A stretch of DNA of 64,000 bases, taken from the NCBI GenBank assembly GCA_026936105.1, contig JAIXKI010000004.1, positions 140,620 to 204,619 of the forward strand, in the 5' to 3' direction. This DNA is from Chitinophagales bacterium. Lineage in GTDB: Bacteria > Bacteroidota > Bacteroidia > Chitinophagales > Chitinophagaceae. Positions 15,164 through 24,072 of the stretch are shown here, in pieces; position 1 is the stretch's first letter; each line of letters opens with the position of its first letter. The notes beneath the pieces were generated by a model. That model was not told the DNA's origin and ran no database searches. It saw only the letters and a program-made list of their open reading frames with translations. The translations under genes and the position numbers were made by a program.

Positions 15164-17806
15164 TCATGTTGTAAGGTCTTTGACAGATGAAACTTGCTTA
15201 TAAACCACTTCTGTAAATTCTTTAAAGTGTTCTTTACCACATTTGATTTTCTGTTTTTCACTTTTTAAAAGTTCCTGTCCTTCACTCTTAGTTTCCGCAA
15301 CAAAGTATATTTTCCTTTCACCTTTAAAAACCACTGCCCAGTCAGGATTATAGTTCCCTATTGGTGTCGGTATTTTAAACCAGTTTGGTAGTTTAAAATA
15401 AAATTCAATATTCTCACTTGTTTCGCAGTCTTTAGCAAATTGATTTTCTACGCCACTGTCAAGCGGAATAAAGTTTTCATAAATGGTCTTATTGGGGTCT
15501 GTTACTGAATGCGTGAAATTGTCAAGATAGATTTCAAAATCCGCATCGTCAAACAAAGTCATTTCATACATTTTGCTGCCTATACTTTCGTATTTAATGC
15601 CGTCAATCATAAGGTCATACAAAACGCTCTTTATTGCATTTGTTGTATTGTCCATAAACATTTGCGGATTGATAAGCACTTCGCTAATTCTTCCTGACTT
15701 TTTCAAAATTTGAAGGATTGTATCCCTTGTTAACTCAGTCTTACTTTGTATGTAGGTGAGTAAGTCTGGAATTTCGATACTACTTCCATAATCATTCAAA
15801 GCACTGTCGCTTAAAAGCTGCCCAGAAACACCTTCATCAGTTATCAGAACTTTTTGTTTTGTGCTACTTACAGTCGGCTTAATAGTTTCCGGCATGTCTT
15901 TAAGCGCTTTGCCTGCAAGTGCAATCAGGTCGGGTGTTTGGTAAGAAACACTATATTTTGTTTTATACTTTATCTTCTCCCATATCTGTAAAAATTTCGG
16001 GTCGGCTTCAAATCCTTTTCTATAATTTACTTTTTTACGTTCTGCTTTATTCTTAATCCTATTTTCAAACTTTACTCCGCAATCATCCTCTATTTCTTTT
16101 TGTAATGCTTTTGCAAAGTCTTCATACCTTTCATTTGCAATAACTGTTAGTTTGTTGGTGTTTTGGTCATGTATTCTTTGCCCTTCTTGGTTAACACACA
16201 ATCGTAAACCCCTTCCGATTTCTTGTCGCTTTTTGATTTCTGACTTTGTTTCATTTAAAGTGCAAATTTGAAATACGTTTGGGTTGTCCCAACCTTCACG
16301 AAGTGCAGAATGACTGAATATGAAGCGTAAAGGCGTATTGATGTCAAGCAATTTTTCTTTATCCTGCATGATGAGTTTGTAAGTATCATCATCAGCCTGA
16401 GTTTCACCGCCTGTGTCCTTTATTCTCCCTTTATTATCCTGTGAAAAATATCCGTTATGAATTTCATCTACGGAGTAAGGAATTAAACCTGCAAATGCAG
16501 TTTTACGAATTTCATTTTGATATATTTCTTCAAACCATTCTGCAAACTTACCTTTCAACGGATTTCCACTTGAATCATAATCACGATAATTTTTCACTTT
16601 GTCAATAAAAAACAAAGTCAAAACCTTTATGCCTTTGGGTTTGTAAAATTTCTCTTTCTTTAAATGTTCTTCTACTGTTTTTTGAACCATGTAGCGAAGC
16701 ACTTCATCGTTTAAACCACCTTGTGTTTCTCCAACTGTCAGCATTTGTCCGTTGGATAAGGAAACAACCTGATTGCTTAAATCAATTTCGGTCACTTTTA
16801 AATCCTGATAAATATCCCGTTCACCTGAAAGTTTGTATAAGTCGTATTTATCACGGTCAACTGTTACCGATTTCCTTACCACTCCTTTTGCGGTATTCAC
16901 ATCAATTTTCAACTTCGCAATAATTTTATTTTTACCGCTTGGTTGAATTTTTTCGACCTGAACAAAAGCATCATTCATGGCATTCTCACTCACTACAGAG
17001 TCCACCTCAATCTGCTTTACCAAACCTAAATCGTATGCCTTAACGGGATTAAGCGAATACATCAGGTTATAAAGATTAGTATGTGTAGCGGAATAACGAA
17101 GTGTGCAAAGGGGATTAAGATTTTCAATGGCTTTTTTGCGAATTTCCGTTTCCATGTTTTGTGGTTCATCCACAATCACAATGGGTCGGGTGCTTTGAAT
17201 AAATTCAATTGGCTTTTTACCTGTTAGTTTATCATTCGGTTTATTGATGATATTCTCGTCTTTTGCAAAGGCATCAATATTGAGAATCAAAATTTGAATG
17301 GTGTTAGCAGAAGCAAAGCCCCTAAGATGGGAAACTTTTTTACTGTCGTAAATATCAAAATTGATTGCTGCTTTGTCGTAAAGAGACTGAAAATGCTCAT
17401 TCGTGATTTGCAAGTTTTTTAAAACACCTTCACGAATAGCAATAGATGGAACAACAATCACAAACTTTTTAAAACCATAAAGTTTGTTGAGTTCATAAAT
17501 GGTTCGCAGATAAACGTATGTCTTCCCTGTGCCTGTTTCCATTTCCACGGAAAAGTTCATTCCCTGCATGTCAGAAACTTTGTCTTTTATCTCGTTGCGT
17601 TGTTGAATGGATTTTATATTTTCAAGAATTTGTTCTTCTGAAAGTGTTAAACGATTGCCTAAACCATTTTCAGAAATCAATGCCCCGGCAGAAGAAACCG
17701 AAAACTCAAAATCACCTCCACTCAAAGGTTGCCCTTCAAATATGTCGGTTATAGCTTTTATAGCATCTAACTGATATTCCTGATTGCTATCGAAGTGGAG
17801 TTTCAT
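15164..17806 (-). CDS. res: type III restriction enzyme, Res subunit
   Basis: An 880-residue DEAD/DEAH-box type III restriction subunit, which with Mod forms an ATP-driven complex that cuts DNA when two unmodified sites meet. Visible motifs are Walker A METGTGKTYVYL (about residue 89), the DExH-like IVIVDEPQNME near 215, SATH (motif III), SHSALREGWDNPNVFQI and QEIGRGLRL (motif VI) near 540. At the C-terminus a PD-(D/E)XK nuclease is seen as NPDWAVV...KIYFVAETKS (about residue 830-850). All catalytic parts look intact. It overlaps the stop of the AlbA_2 gene by four bases and is the last gene of the operon. Confidence 0.95.
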   Translation of the reverse strand: MKLHFDSNQEYQLDAIKAITDIFEGQPLSGGDFEFSVSSAGALISENGLGNRLTLSEEQILENIKSIQQRNEIKDKVSDMQGMNFSVEMETGTGKTYVYLRTIYELNKLYGFKKFVIVVPSIAIREGVLKNLQITNEHFQSLYDKAAINFDIYDSKKVSHLRGFASANTIQILILNIDAFAKDENIINKPNDKLTGKKPIEFIQSTRPIVIVDEPQNMETEIRKKAIENLNPLCTLRYSATHTNLYNLMYSLNPVKAYDLGLVKQIEVDSVVSENAMNDAFVQVEKIQPSGKNKIIAKLKIDVNTAKGVVRKSVTVDRDKYDLYKLSGERDIYQDLKVTEIDLSNQVVSLSNGQMLTVGETQGGLNDEVLRYMVQKTVEEHLKKEKFYKPKGIKVLTLFFIDKVKNYRDYDSSGNPLKGKFAEWFEEIYQNEIRKTAFAGLIPYSVDEIHNGYFSQDNKGRIKDTGGETQADDDTYKLIMQDKEKLLDINTPLRFIFSHSALREGWDNPNVFQICTLNETKSEIKKRQEIGRGLRLCVNQEGQRIHDQNTNKLTVIANERYEDFAKALQKEIEDDCGVKFENRIKNKAERKKVNYRKGFEADPKFLQIWEKIKYKTKYSVSYQTPDLIALAGKALKDMPETIKPTVSSTKQKVLITDEGVSGQLLSDSALNDYGSSIEIPDLLTYIQSKTELTRDTILQILKKSGRISEVLINPQMFMDNTTNAIKSVLYDLMIDGIKYESIGSKMYEMTLFDDADFEIYLDNFTHSVTDPNKTIYENFIPLDSGVENQFAKDCETSENIEFYFKLPNWFKIPTPIGNYNPDWAVVFKGERKIYFVAETKSEGQELLKSEKQKIKCGKEHFKEFTEVVYKQVSSVKDLTT

Positions 17807-18975
17807 TTCTTTTCAGGTCTTGGAATAATAACTTTGAATTGTTCGCCCTCTGTGTCGTTAATTAATTCAATATTCGGTTGTTCTGCTAATGCTCTTTTAA
17901 CGCCTGAACCCAATCCGCTGAATGGTAAGGTATGCGTGCTAAAAGCTACCAACTGATTATTCCTGATTACAGGGTTTCCAAATTTTATATCATCAACGGT
18001 CAAGCTATTTGGAAGCTTCCCTGGGCTGATTATTTCAATTCGATTATCAAAAATCAGCAATCTGATTGGCGAGTTCTTGAAATAGTCTCTGTGAACTAAA
18101 GCGTTTTGTAATAACTCTTCAAGTGCTATTGGAGATACCTCTAATTGACCTTTGGAATTAAAACTCTCTCCAGATTGTAAAAAAGCCAAGTTCTCTTTAA
18201 GGAACGAAATACCGTGATTAAACAACTCAGGAATTGTGCCTGTGAAGTCACTCGGTTTACTCTTATAGTCTTTGGCTTCTATGTCATTCCCGAAAAAAGA
18301 AACCGCCTTTATAGTGAATGCTGGTTTAACAGCTTGTGGGTCTTTGCCAAAAAATAGTAGACCAGCAAGTGTCAATTGATTATTACGCAGTACTCTTTTT
18401 GCTCTTAGAGCTTGCTCGTATGAAAGTCCTCTTTCTTCATAAGTTTTCCCAAACTCTTTCTTGAAATATTCTGAAAATATTTTTTCATCAATATCATCAA
18501 TAGAAGTTCCATGCACTTCCATCTCATCCGCAAGTAAATTGCCGCTATGCTGAAACAGTCTCATAATTTCAGCATTGTCGGTTAAGAGGCGTTTATTTGA
18601 GCCTTGTTTAACATAAATTTCGCCTTTAGCTGTTTTATAAGGTTTATTAATGCCTTCTTGGATGTGAACAATCAATACATTGCGATATGACCCTTCTTGT
18701 TCTATTCTAATAACTTCTGTGGCTAAATAAACTGGTGGTTTTAAATTGTCTGCCACTTGCGAAATGACCCTGTCATATTCTTCAATTTGTTCCGATGTTA
18801 ATCCAGTAATTTCTCCTGTCACATTCTTAACACCAATAAGAATAACTCCGCCTAAAGAATTTGACATTGCAACAATCTCTTGTGCTACGCTATCACGATG
18901 AGGAAGTTCTTCCTTAAACTGCACCTTGCTTGTTTCTCCTGTGCTGATTATGTCCAGTAGTTCTATTGCGTTCAT
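17803..18975 (-). CDS. AlbA_2 (Schlafen-type) and HATPase_c_4 domain protein
   Basis: This 390-residue protein has an N-terminal AlbA_2 domain (about residues 8-130), recognisable from E..KVQFKEEL, VAMSNSLGGVILIGV and GEIYVKQGSNKRLL. AlbA_2 is the fold of the Schlafen core and is linked to nucleic-acid binding or cleavage. The C-terminal part has the GHKL-like segment ALEELLQNALVHRDY (about 290-305) and FDNRIEIISPGKLPNSLT, the HATPase_c_4 signature of ATP-dependent helicase/regulator homologues. Such proteins are often named transcriptional regulators or putative DNA-binding proteins, without proof. It overlaps trlF-like and res by four bases on each side, so it is a structural part of this operon and not a passenger. 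Confidence 0.9.
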   Translation of the reverse strand: MNAIELLDIISTGETSKVQFKEELPHRDSVAQEIVAMSNSLGGVILIGVKNVTGEITGLTSEQIEEYDRVISQVADNLKPPVYLATEVIRIEQEGSYRNVLIVHIQEGINKPYKTAKGEIYVKQGSNKRLLTDNAEIMRLFQHSGNLLADEMEVHGTSIDDIDEKIFSEYFKKEFGKTYEERGLSYEQALRAKRVLRNNQLTLAGLLFFGKDPQAVKPAFTIKAVSFFGNDIEAKDYKSKPSDFTGTIPELFNHGISFLKENLAFLQSGESFNSKGQLEVSPIALEELLQNALVHRDYFKNSPIRLLIFDNRIEIISPGKLPNSLTVDDIKFGNPVIRNNQLVAFSTHTLPFSGLGSGVKRALAEQPNIELINDTEGEQFKVIIPRPEKK

Positions 18976-21584
18976 TTTGACTTTATTTTTTCAATGTTCC
19001 AAATGCTGTAAATGTTTTTCCTGCGGTTAAATGCTTCGTCTCCGCCTTCCATTATGTCAACTATATACCGTTGTGTTTGGTGATTATCAATCGTGCCGGA
19101 ATGCACAGTGATTTTCTTTTCATCATAGCTACAAGAAACTACTTTTTCACTATCACCAAGCACAGGGATGTTAGCATTGTGCGTAGCAAAGATGAATTGC
19201 ATATTCCCCTTTATCTTCTTTAACTCCTTTATTACTTCATCATAAATGGTCTGATTATCCAAATCATCTTCGGGCTGGTCAATAATCAATACATCATTTT
19301 CCTTTTGAGCCAACAGGAATAGAATTAATGCAGATGCTCTCTGCCCTAGAGAATGTTTATCCAAAGATTTCCCGTTATATTGGATAATGATTTTATTCTC
19401 AACCTTAAATGTGAGCAAGTCTTCAAGATTTTCAGAAAACCTTCTTTTGAAATCCACAACTTGATTTTCATTCAGGATGTTATCCAATTTGCTACTGTCT
19501 CGGTAAATCTGAATGAAGTCTTTATAAGTAGATTCTATTTCCTGATACGCTGTTCCACGAATACCTGAACCGCTAAAAATTTGTTTCATTTTATCAATGA
19601 ACTTATCTCGCCTGTCTTTGAATAGCACATCAATAAACAGTTTGCTTTCTGCTTCATTGATTCTGTCAACTTCTGTTTTGAGAAGTTTATATTCTTCAAG
19701 CCAAAGGTTGTCTAGTTCTGTAAGTCGCTCTAACAAATTTGCTTGTAATTCGCTTCTTTTCTTTTCATACTTTTCAATCTCCTTTAGTTTTAATTGTGCA
19801 GTTTCAATTTGTCTGTTTAGATTCAGGAAATTATCTGGGTTAATAGTATCAGTATTAATTTCTCTCTTAATCTTGGCAAACTCCTCCTTCAAACCTTCTT
19901 TCTTGGCATTGATTTTTGAGATTACTTCCTTGAACTTTAATTGAATTTGAGTCGAATTTTTCTGAATGGCTTTTAACTTTTCAAATTCAGTTTTCAGTTC
20001 GACCATCAAAGATTTTGCTTCCTCAAAAAGTTCTCTGTTTACTTCAGAGCCAGAAATTTCCTGCTGAAAGAAATATTCATGATTTGAAATTATAGAAGCT
20101 AACTCATGCAGATAACTTCTGATTGATGAATCGTTTTGAGATATTTTGGAAATATCTGAATCAAATAAAGTTTGTTGCTTTAGCTTTTCTTCAACACCTT
20201 TCTTCTTAAAGAATTCAAGCTGATGTTTAGCATTTTGAATAAGTGTATCCGTTTCTTTTTTCAGCTCCTTTAAGTTTCTGAGTTTTTTGATTTCTGAGAT
20301 AATATTTTCTACCTCTCTTTTCTTTTGTTCAATTTTATTTTGAACTCCTTTTAAACGAGTTCCAATTAAACGCTGAATCAAATCTGCTTCAAAGTCAGCA
20401 TCTTTGTTAGACAAGTCTTTTTGACCGAAATAAACAGGATAATCGAAAATTGCATCAATAGAAATTCCTGTTTGCAGAATTCCTTCTTTATAAATGTCCT
20501 CTTTCTGCCCATATATTTTTTCTATCCTATATTCTTCTTTGTGCCTGTTTACGACCGTAACGATTGACTTACCTCCACTTCTTAATACATTTTCAATCAA
20601 ACCCTCTTTATATTTTGGGTCAACGGCTATGGGAGAAAGAGGAATCCCTAAAGTATATCGCAATATTTCAAGCACAGAAGATTTTCCGCTTCCTCTGATA
20701 CCAATCAAATTATTAAGTTCAGGTGAAAAGTCAATTTTAGTTTCATCTAACAACCCTCCCTCAAATGCTATGGATTTGATGAACGAGTTTTTTGTTTCAG
20801 GCTTCTCCTTAGGCTTAACTCTGTATTCGCTGTCAGACAAAGCATAGGTTAAAGCCTCAAAATTAAAGTCACCGATTTTTAAGTAAGTAATTTTGCCTTT
20901 CCCTATAGCATCAATACCGCCATGAGCATTGTCAGAGCCTTCAACACAAGCAATTTTACTTTTTCTATTTAACCACTGGCATAGCTTGTTATAGTTTTCA
21001 AGATTGGCACTTTTCTGAACAGCCAAAACTTTACTGAATGCTTCCTGTCTTACAAAATCCTCCTGTGTTCTTCCTCTTAATTCTGTAAATAAACCATTCG
21101 TATCATCAACATGAGCCAAAATAATGAAGTAGTCGTGTCCGATTTTATCAAGTGCTTCAACAGTTTCTTTCAGGTTGAAATTAGAATTTGGATAGTTAGG
21201 TTTATCATAATTGAGGATGCCATAAAAAGCATTTTCCAGAAATTTGCTAATGTTGTCCGTTTCACCTTGATACCATTTATCATCAAACGCTATTAGAATG
21301 TGAATGCCTTCTTTCAGTGAAAATTCAATTCCCGCGAACAAGCCAATGCCTTCTTTAAGTGCTTTTTTTCTTAAAGCAACAAACTCATTTTTGTCAAACT
21401 TATTATGATTGGTTATCAGACCAACATTTATGTTTTGTAATTTAAGTTGCTCGACATACAATCGGCAAAAATCATTTTCATTGCCTTTGTAATCAAATTC
21501 TTTATCAGCTTTTGTATGCAAATGGAAATCGCCCCGAAGCCAGGTCGCTCCATTTTCAAATATGTTTTTGGTTTCGTTTTCCAT
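18972..21584 (-). CDS. PHP-SMC ATPase (TrlF / Ppl type)
   Basis: An 870-residue two-module protein. Residues 10-265 form a PHP phosphoesterase domain with the metal-binding start WLRGDFHLHTKADKEFD (His21, His23) and later ITNHNKFD, LAHVDD and EGSDNAHGG. Residues 275-870 form an SMC/RecF-type ATPase: Walker A GIRGSGKSS near 297, a long coiled-coil (about 415-720), the signature SLGQRASALILF, Walker B DVLIIDQPEDDLDN and the H-loop ATHNANIPV. This matches TrlF-family proteins and, from memory of the field, the antiphage protein Ppl. A nuclease or phosphatase driven by an ATPase sensor is the likely mode. It starts 11 bases after the mod stop. Confidence 0.9.
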   Translation of the reverse strand: MENETKNIFENGATWLRGDFHLHTKADKEFDYKGNENDFCRLYVEQLKLQNINVGLITNHNKFDKNEFVALRKKALKEGIGLFAGIEFSLKEGIHILIAFDDKWYQGETDNISKFLENAFYGILNYDKPNYPNSNFNLKETVEALDKIGHDYFIILAHVDDTNGLFTELRGRTQEDFVRQEAFSKVLAVQKSANLENYNKLCQWLNRKSKIACVEGSDNAHGGIDAIGKGKITYLKIGDFNFEALTYALSDSEYRVKPKEKPETKNSFIKSIAFEGGLLDETKIDFSPELNNLIGIRGSGKSSVLEILRYTLGIPLSPIAVDPKYKEGLIENVLRSGGKSIVTVVNRHKEEYRIEKIYGQKEDIYKEGILQTGISIDAIFDYPVYFGQKDLSNKDADFEADLIQRLIGTRLKGVQNKIEQKKREVENIISEIKKLRNLKELKKETDTLIQNAKHQLEFFKKKGVEEKLKQQTLFDSDISKISQNDSSIRSYLHELASIISNHEYFFQQEISGSEVNRELFEEAKSLMVELKTEFEKLKAIQKNSTQIQLKFKEVISKINAKKEGLKEEFAKIKREINTDTINPDNFLNLNRQIETAQLKLKEIEKYEKKRSELQANLLERLTELDNLWLEEYKLLKTEVDRINEAESKLFIDVLFKDRRDKFIDKMKQIFSGSGIRGTAYQEIESTYKDFIQIYRDSSKLDNILNENQVVDFKRRFSENLEDLLTFKVENKIIIQYNGKSLDKHSLGQRASALILFLLAQKENDVLIIDQPEDDLDNQTIYDEVIKELKKIKGNMQFIFATHNANIPVLGDSEKVVSCSYDEKKITVHSGTIDNHQTQRYIVDIMEGGDEAFNRRKNIYSIWNIEKIKSK

Positions 21585-21595
21585 TTTGCTTGTTC

Positions 21596-23632
21596 TTATA
21601 TCGGTTTAAAATCTATCCCTGCATCTTTCATTTGCAACACGGTGTTGGTTTTCAACTGGTCGTTGTCTTTGAAAAGAATGTCGAGGGTAATTACTTTTTT
21701 GGGTTGTAAGGCAATTATCTTGTCAACAGTTGCCTGATTGATACTTTCAAAAGCAATCAACAGTTCAGCGCTATTGATGCTGTAAAAGTTTTCTATCTTC
21801 TCTACTTTGTCGGTCAATAAATAACCAGCTTTAAGCATTAATTCATACAGCATATTATCCTTTTCGCTGCCTTCTCTTACAGGATTGGTAAAGGCACCTA
21901 ACTGCTGCACTAAATTTTCTTCGTTGATTTCACTGCCTCTCCAAATTTTGAAATTGGAAGGAGAGAGTTTGAAAGCCTTGAAACCTAAGTCATTTTTACT
22001 TCCATTTCCCCCTGTCGTTGCCCAACCAATTGAGTTCGTGCCTATATCAATACCTAACTGCTTATGTTTGGCATTTTCTTGTTCAATACTCTTGATTACT
22101 TTTCTTATTCGTTCTTTGGAAACATCTGAAATGGTTTTAAATCCCGCTTTAAATGCTTCGCTGCTCTCCTCACATGGTTCAGGCAATTGAGCAAGAATAA
22201 ATTTTCTTTGTTTGTCGTCTTCTTGGTTTAATTCTAATACTGCTTGAGCGGTTGTTCCTGAACCAGCAAAGAAGTCAAGTATAATGTCATTTTGCTTGCT
22301 CTCTATTGAATTAATAAGCAACTTAGTCAACGATGTAGGTTTAGGATAAGAAAAATAGCTCTTGCCCTCAAATAATTTTTCTACTTCAATACCTCCATCA
22401 CTCTTTAATGAAATGATAGACCTCAATAAAAGCTTATCGAGTTCATCTAAATAATTTATTGAACTCGGTTGAGTGTTTTCGTCTTTGTCAAACCAAATAC
22501 GACCACATACAAACGAGCCATCATGTAATTCTACGATACTTTGATATTTGCCCTCTACAATTTTTGCAGCGTCATTAAAACTTTCTTCTTTCCATCTCCA
22601 ACCTCTATCAGGAATTTTCACTGCATTACCAGTTTTTGGATGTTTAACCTCATACCTCGGACCAAATGTATTTGCATTTGGCCAGCTCATATTAATTTTT
22701 CCCCAAAGTCTATAATCGCTGTCTAAAGAATTATAAAGTGTAATACCTCTATCATATCCTTTTTTATTATACAGTTTGCGAATTTCATTTTCCGCTTCAG
22801 GAATAGAAGTCTTTTTCTTTTTTAGTTTGGAAAGCAATTCGTCAATCTCCTCAATTCCTTCTTTGCCCATTAAAAATTCATGTTTCAATGAACTGTCCTT
22901 AACAAAAACAAGAATATATTCATGTATACTACCAATGCCTTTATCGTTTTTGGGAACTCGTTTATTCCAGTTAATGCATTCGATAAAGTTTTCCTCTCCA
23001 AAAATTTCATTCATAATCATTCTCAGATTATGCACTTCGTTGTCGTCAATGTGAACGAAGATTACACCATCTTCACGCAGTAAGTTTTTAGCCAAAAACA
23101 AACGGGGATACATCATGCTCAGCCAGTTGCTATGATAATGACCGCTGTCTTTGCTGTTTTTGCGAAACATACCTTCTTTCATCAGGTAGCCTTCTTCGTC
23201 TTTTTCGCCAATGCGTTTTTGATATTCTTCTTTGTTTTCTTTAAAACTGTCGGGGTAAATAAAGCTGTCGTTGCCCGTATTGTAAGGCGGGTCTATAATG
23301 ATGCACTTTACTTTTCCATAATAACTTTTCTGCAACACTTTCAGCACTTCAAGGTTTTCGCCTTCAATAAATATGTTCTCAGTCGTATCAAAGTTTACCG
23401 ATTCATCCAGTTGGGGTTTCAGCGTTACCGTTGTTGGAATTTGTAATACTTTGAAAGCATCGCTTTTCCCTGCCCAATTGAGGACATAGCGTTCATTATT
23501 AAAATTAATGTCGTCAGTAAAAGTTGCTTTGAACTTTTCAATGTCAATTTTTCCTTCCGTGAAAATTTCAGGAAAATCTGATTTCAGTTTTTCTAATCTG
23601 TCTTGTATTATGTTCAGTGATTCTCCGTTCAT
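21596..23632 (-). CDS. mod: type III DNA methyltransferase, Mod subunit
   Basis: A 678-residue beta-class N6-adenine methyltransferase and specificity subunit. The catalytic motif IV DPPYNTGND is at residue 114, before the SAM-binding DFFAGSGTTAQAV (about 455), which is the beta-class order. The target recognition domain lies between them. The C-terminal part contains DLGFKAFKLSPSNFKIWRG and two further domains typical of Bacteroidota Mod proteins. Odd feature: just before DLGFK, residues 526-538 read LGIDIGTNSIGWA, the pattern of the RuvC-I motif of Cas9. It is coupled to the XRE gene by a four-base overlap. Confidence 0.95.
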   Translation of the reverse strand: MNGESLNIIQDRLEKLKSDFPEIFTEGKIDIEKFKATFTDDINFNNERYVLNWAGKSDAFKVLQIPTTVTLKPQLDESVNFDTTENIFIEGENLEVLKVLQKSYYGKVKCIIIDPPYNTGNDSFIYPDSFKENKEEYQKRIGEKDEEGYLMKEGMFRKNSKDSGHYHSNWLSMMYPRLFLAKNLLREDGVIFVHIDDNEVHNLRMIMNEIFGEENFIECINWNKRVPKNDKGIGSIHEYILVFVKDSSLKHEFLMGKEGIEEIDELLSKLKKKKTSIPEAENEIRKLYNKKGYDRGITLYNSLDSDYRLWGKINMSWPNANTFGPRYEVKHPKTGNAVKIPDRGWRWKEESFNDAAKIVEGKYQSIVELHDGSFVCGRIWFDKDENTQPSSINYLDELDKLLLRSIISLKSDGGIEVEKLFEGKSYFSYPKPTSLTKLLINSIESKQNDIILDFFAGSGTTAQAVLELNQEDDKQRKFILAQLPEPCEESSEAFKAGFKTISDVSKERIRKVIKSIEQENAKHKQLGIDIGTNSIGWATTGGNGSKNDLGFKAFKLSPSNFKIWRGSEINEENLVQQLGAFTNPVREGSEKDNMLYELMLKAGYLLTDKVEKIENFYSINSAELLIAFESINQATVDKIIALQPKKVITLDILFKDNDQLKTNTVLQMKDAGIDFKPI

Positions 23633-23931
23633 TTTTTCTTCCTTTTAAAAAGTTCAACTTTTTTTTCGGCAGCTTTCAAAGCCTCTTTAGCAAGGTCTTC
23701 ATTTTGAACTTCTCCAGCTATTTTGTCGCTTAACCAAGCCAAAAGCAATTCGTCAGCATTCACATTGTAATACTTTGCAAAAGTAAGCACCTGTTCTTTG
23801 TTCGGTTTTCTTTCGTCCCGTTCAAACTTGCTTAACAATGCCGTGTCCATTTCCATAGCTGCTGCCACTTGTCGAAGTAGCAAACCCTTTGATTCACGGT
23901 GTTCTCTTAGTATTTGACCTAATGTATTCAA
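23629..23931 (-). CDS. XRE-family transcriptional regulator
   Basis: A 100-residue protein with a single Cro/C1-type helix-turn-helix at residues 6-60: ILREHRESKGLLLRQVAAAM (helices 1-2), then DTALLSKFERDERKPNKEQV. The C-terminal tail is a charged helix ending KRKKK. As the first gene of the restriction operon, it most likely acts as a controller (C-protein-like) that times or limits mod/res expression. A palindrome TTGACTTGTCAA lies between the predicted promoter and its start codon and is a natural operator candidate. The stop overlaps the mod start (ATGA at 23629-23632). Confidence 0.92.
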   Translation of the reverse strand: MNTLGQILREHRESKGLLLRQVAAAMEMDTALLSKFERDERKPNKEQVLTFAKYYNVNADELLLAWLSDKIAGEVQNEDLAKEALKAAEKKVELFKRKKK

Positions 23932-23942
23932 TGGACTTAAAT

Positions 23943-23954
23943 TTGACTTGTCAA
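23943..23954. promoter_or_regulatory. candidate XRE operator TTGACTTGTCAA
   Basis: The 12-base site has 5-base inverted arms (TTGAC / GTCAA) with a 2-base spacer. It lies 12 bases upstream of the XRE start codon and 8 bases downstream of the -7 box, so a bound dimer would block transcription of the whole operon. Confidence 0.4.
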
Positions 23955-23962
23955 TAATTGTC

Positions 23963-23970
23963 CAAAGTTA
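23963..23970 (-). promoter_or_regulatory. Bacteroidota -7 box TAACTTTG for the restriction operon
   Basis: Read on the minus strand the bases are TAACTTTG, an exact match to the TAnnTTTG element used by the Bacteroidota primary sigma factor. It lies 32 bases before the XRE start codon. No clear TTTG -33 box is seen at the usual distance, so the promoter may depend on other signals. Confidence 0.55.
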
Positions 23971-24000
23971 CAATAATATTTTAAATGTGGGTGGAAAAAA

Positions 24001-24063
24001 TTGGCTCTTTTGGGTTTTGCCTGTAGGATGGTTGCGGGTAGGGGCAAAACCCAAATGTGCCAA
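24001..24063 (+). repeat. right boundary hairpin of the defence island
   Basis: Arms 24001-24021 and 24043-24063 pair over 21 bases with two mismatches. The 5' arm carries CTCTTTTG, the 3' arm AAATGTG and the loop GCGGGTAGGG, as in the hairpin at 15085-15154. It lies upstream of the operon promoter, so a terminator role for the operon is impossible here. That argues for a DNA-level role. Confidence 0.65.
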
Positions 24064-24072
24064 TGCGGGTAG

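Noticed and set aside
21596..23632. A Cas9 or IscB gene suggested by the DIGTNSIGWA motif
   Set aside because: Only 13 residues match. The surrounding protein is a complete type III Mod with DPPY and FxGxG motifs, and no HNH domain, other RuvC motif, CRISPR repeat or omega RNA is visible.
15164..23931. BREX, DISARM or type I restriction
   Set aside because: No PglX/PglZ/BrxC, DrmA/B or HsdS-type proteins are present. The Mod and Res motifs fit type III.
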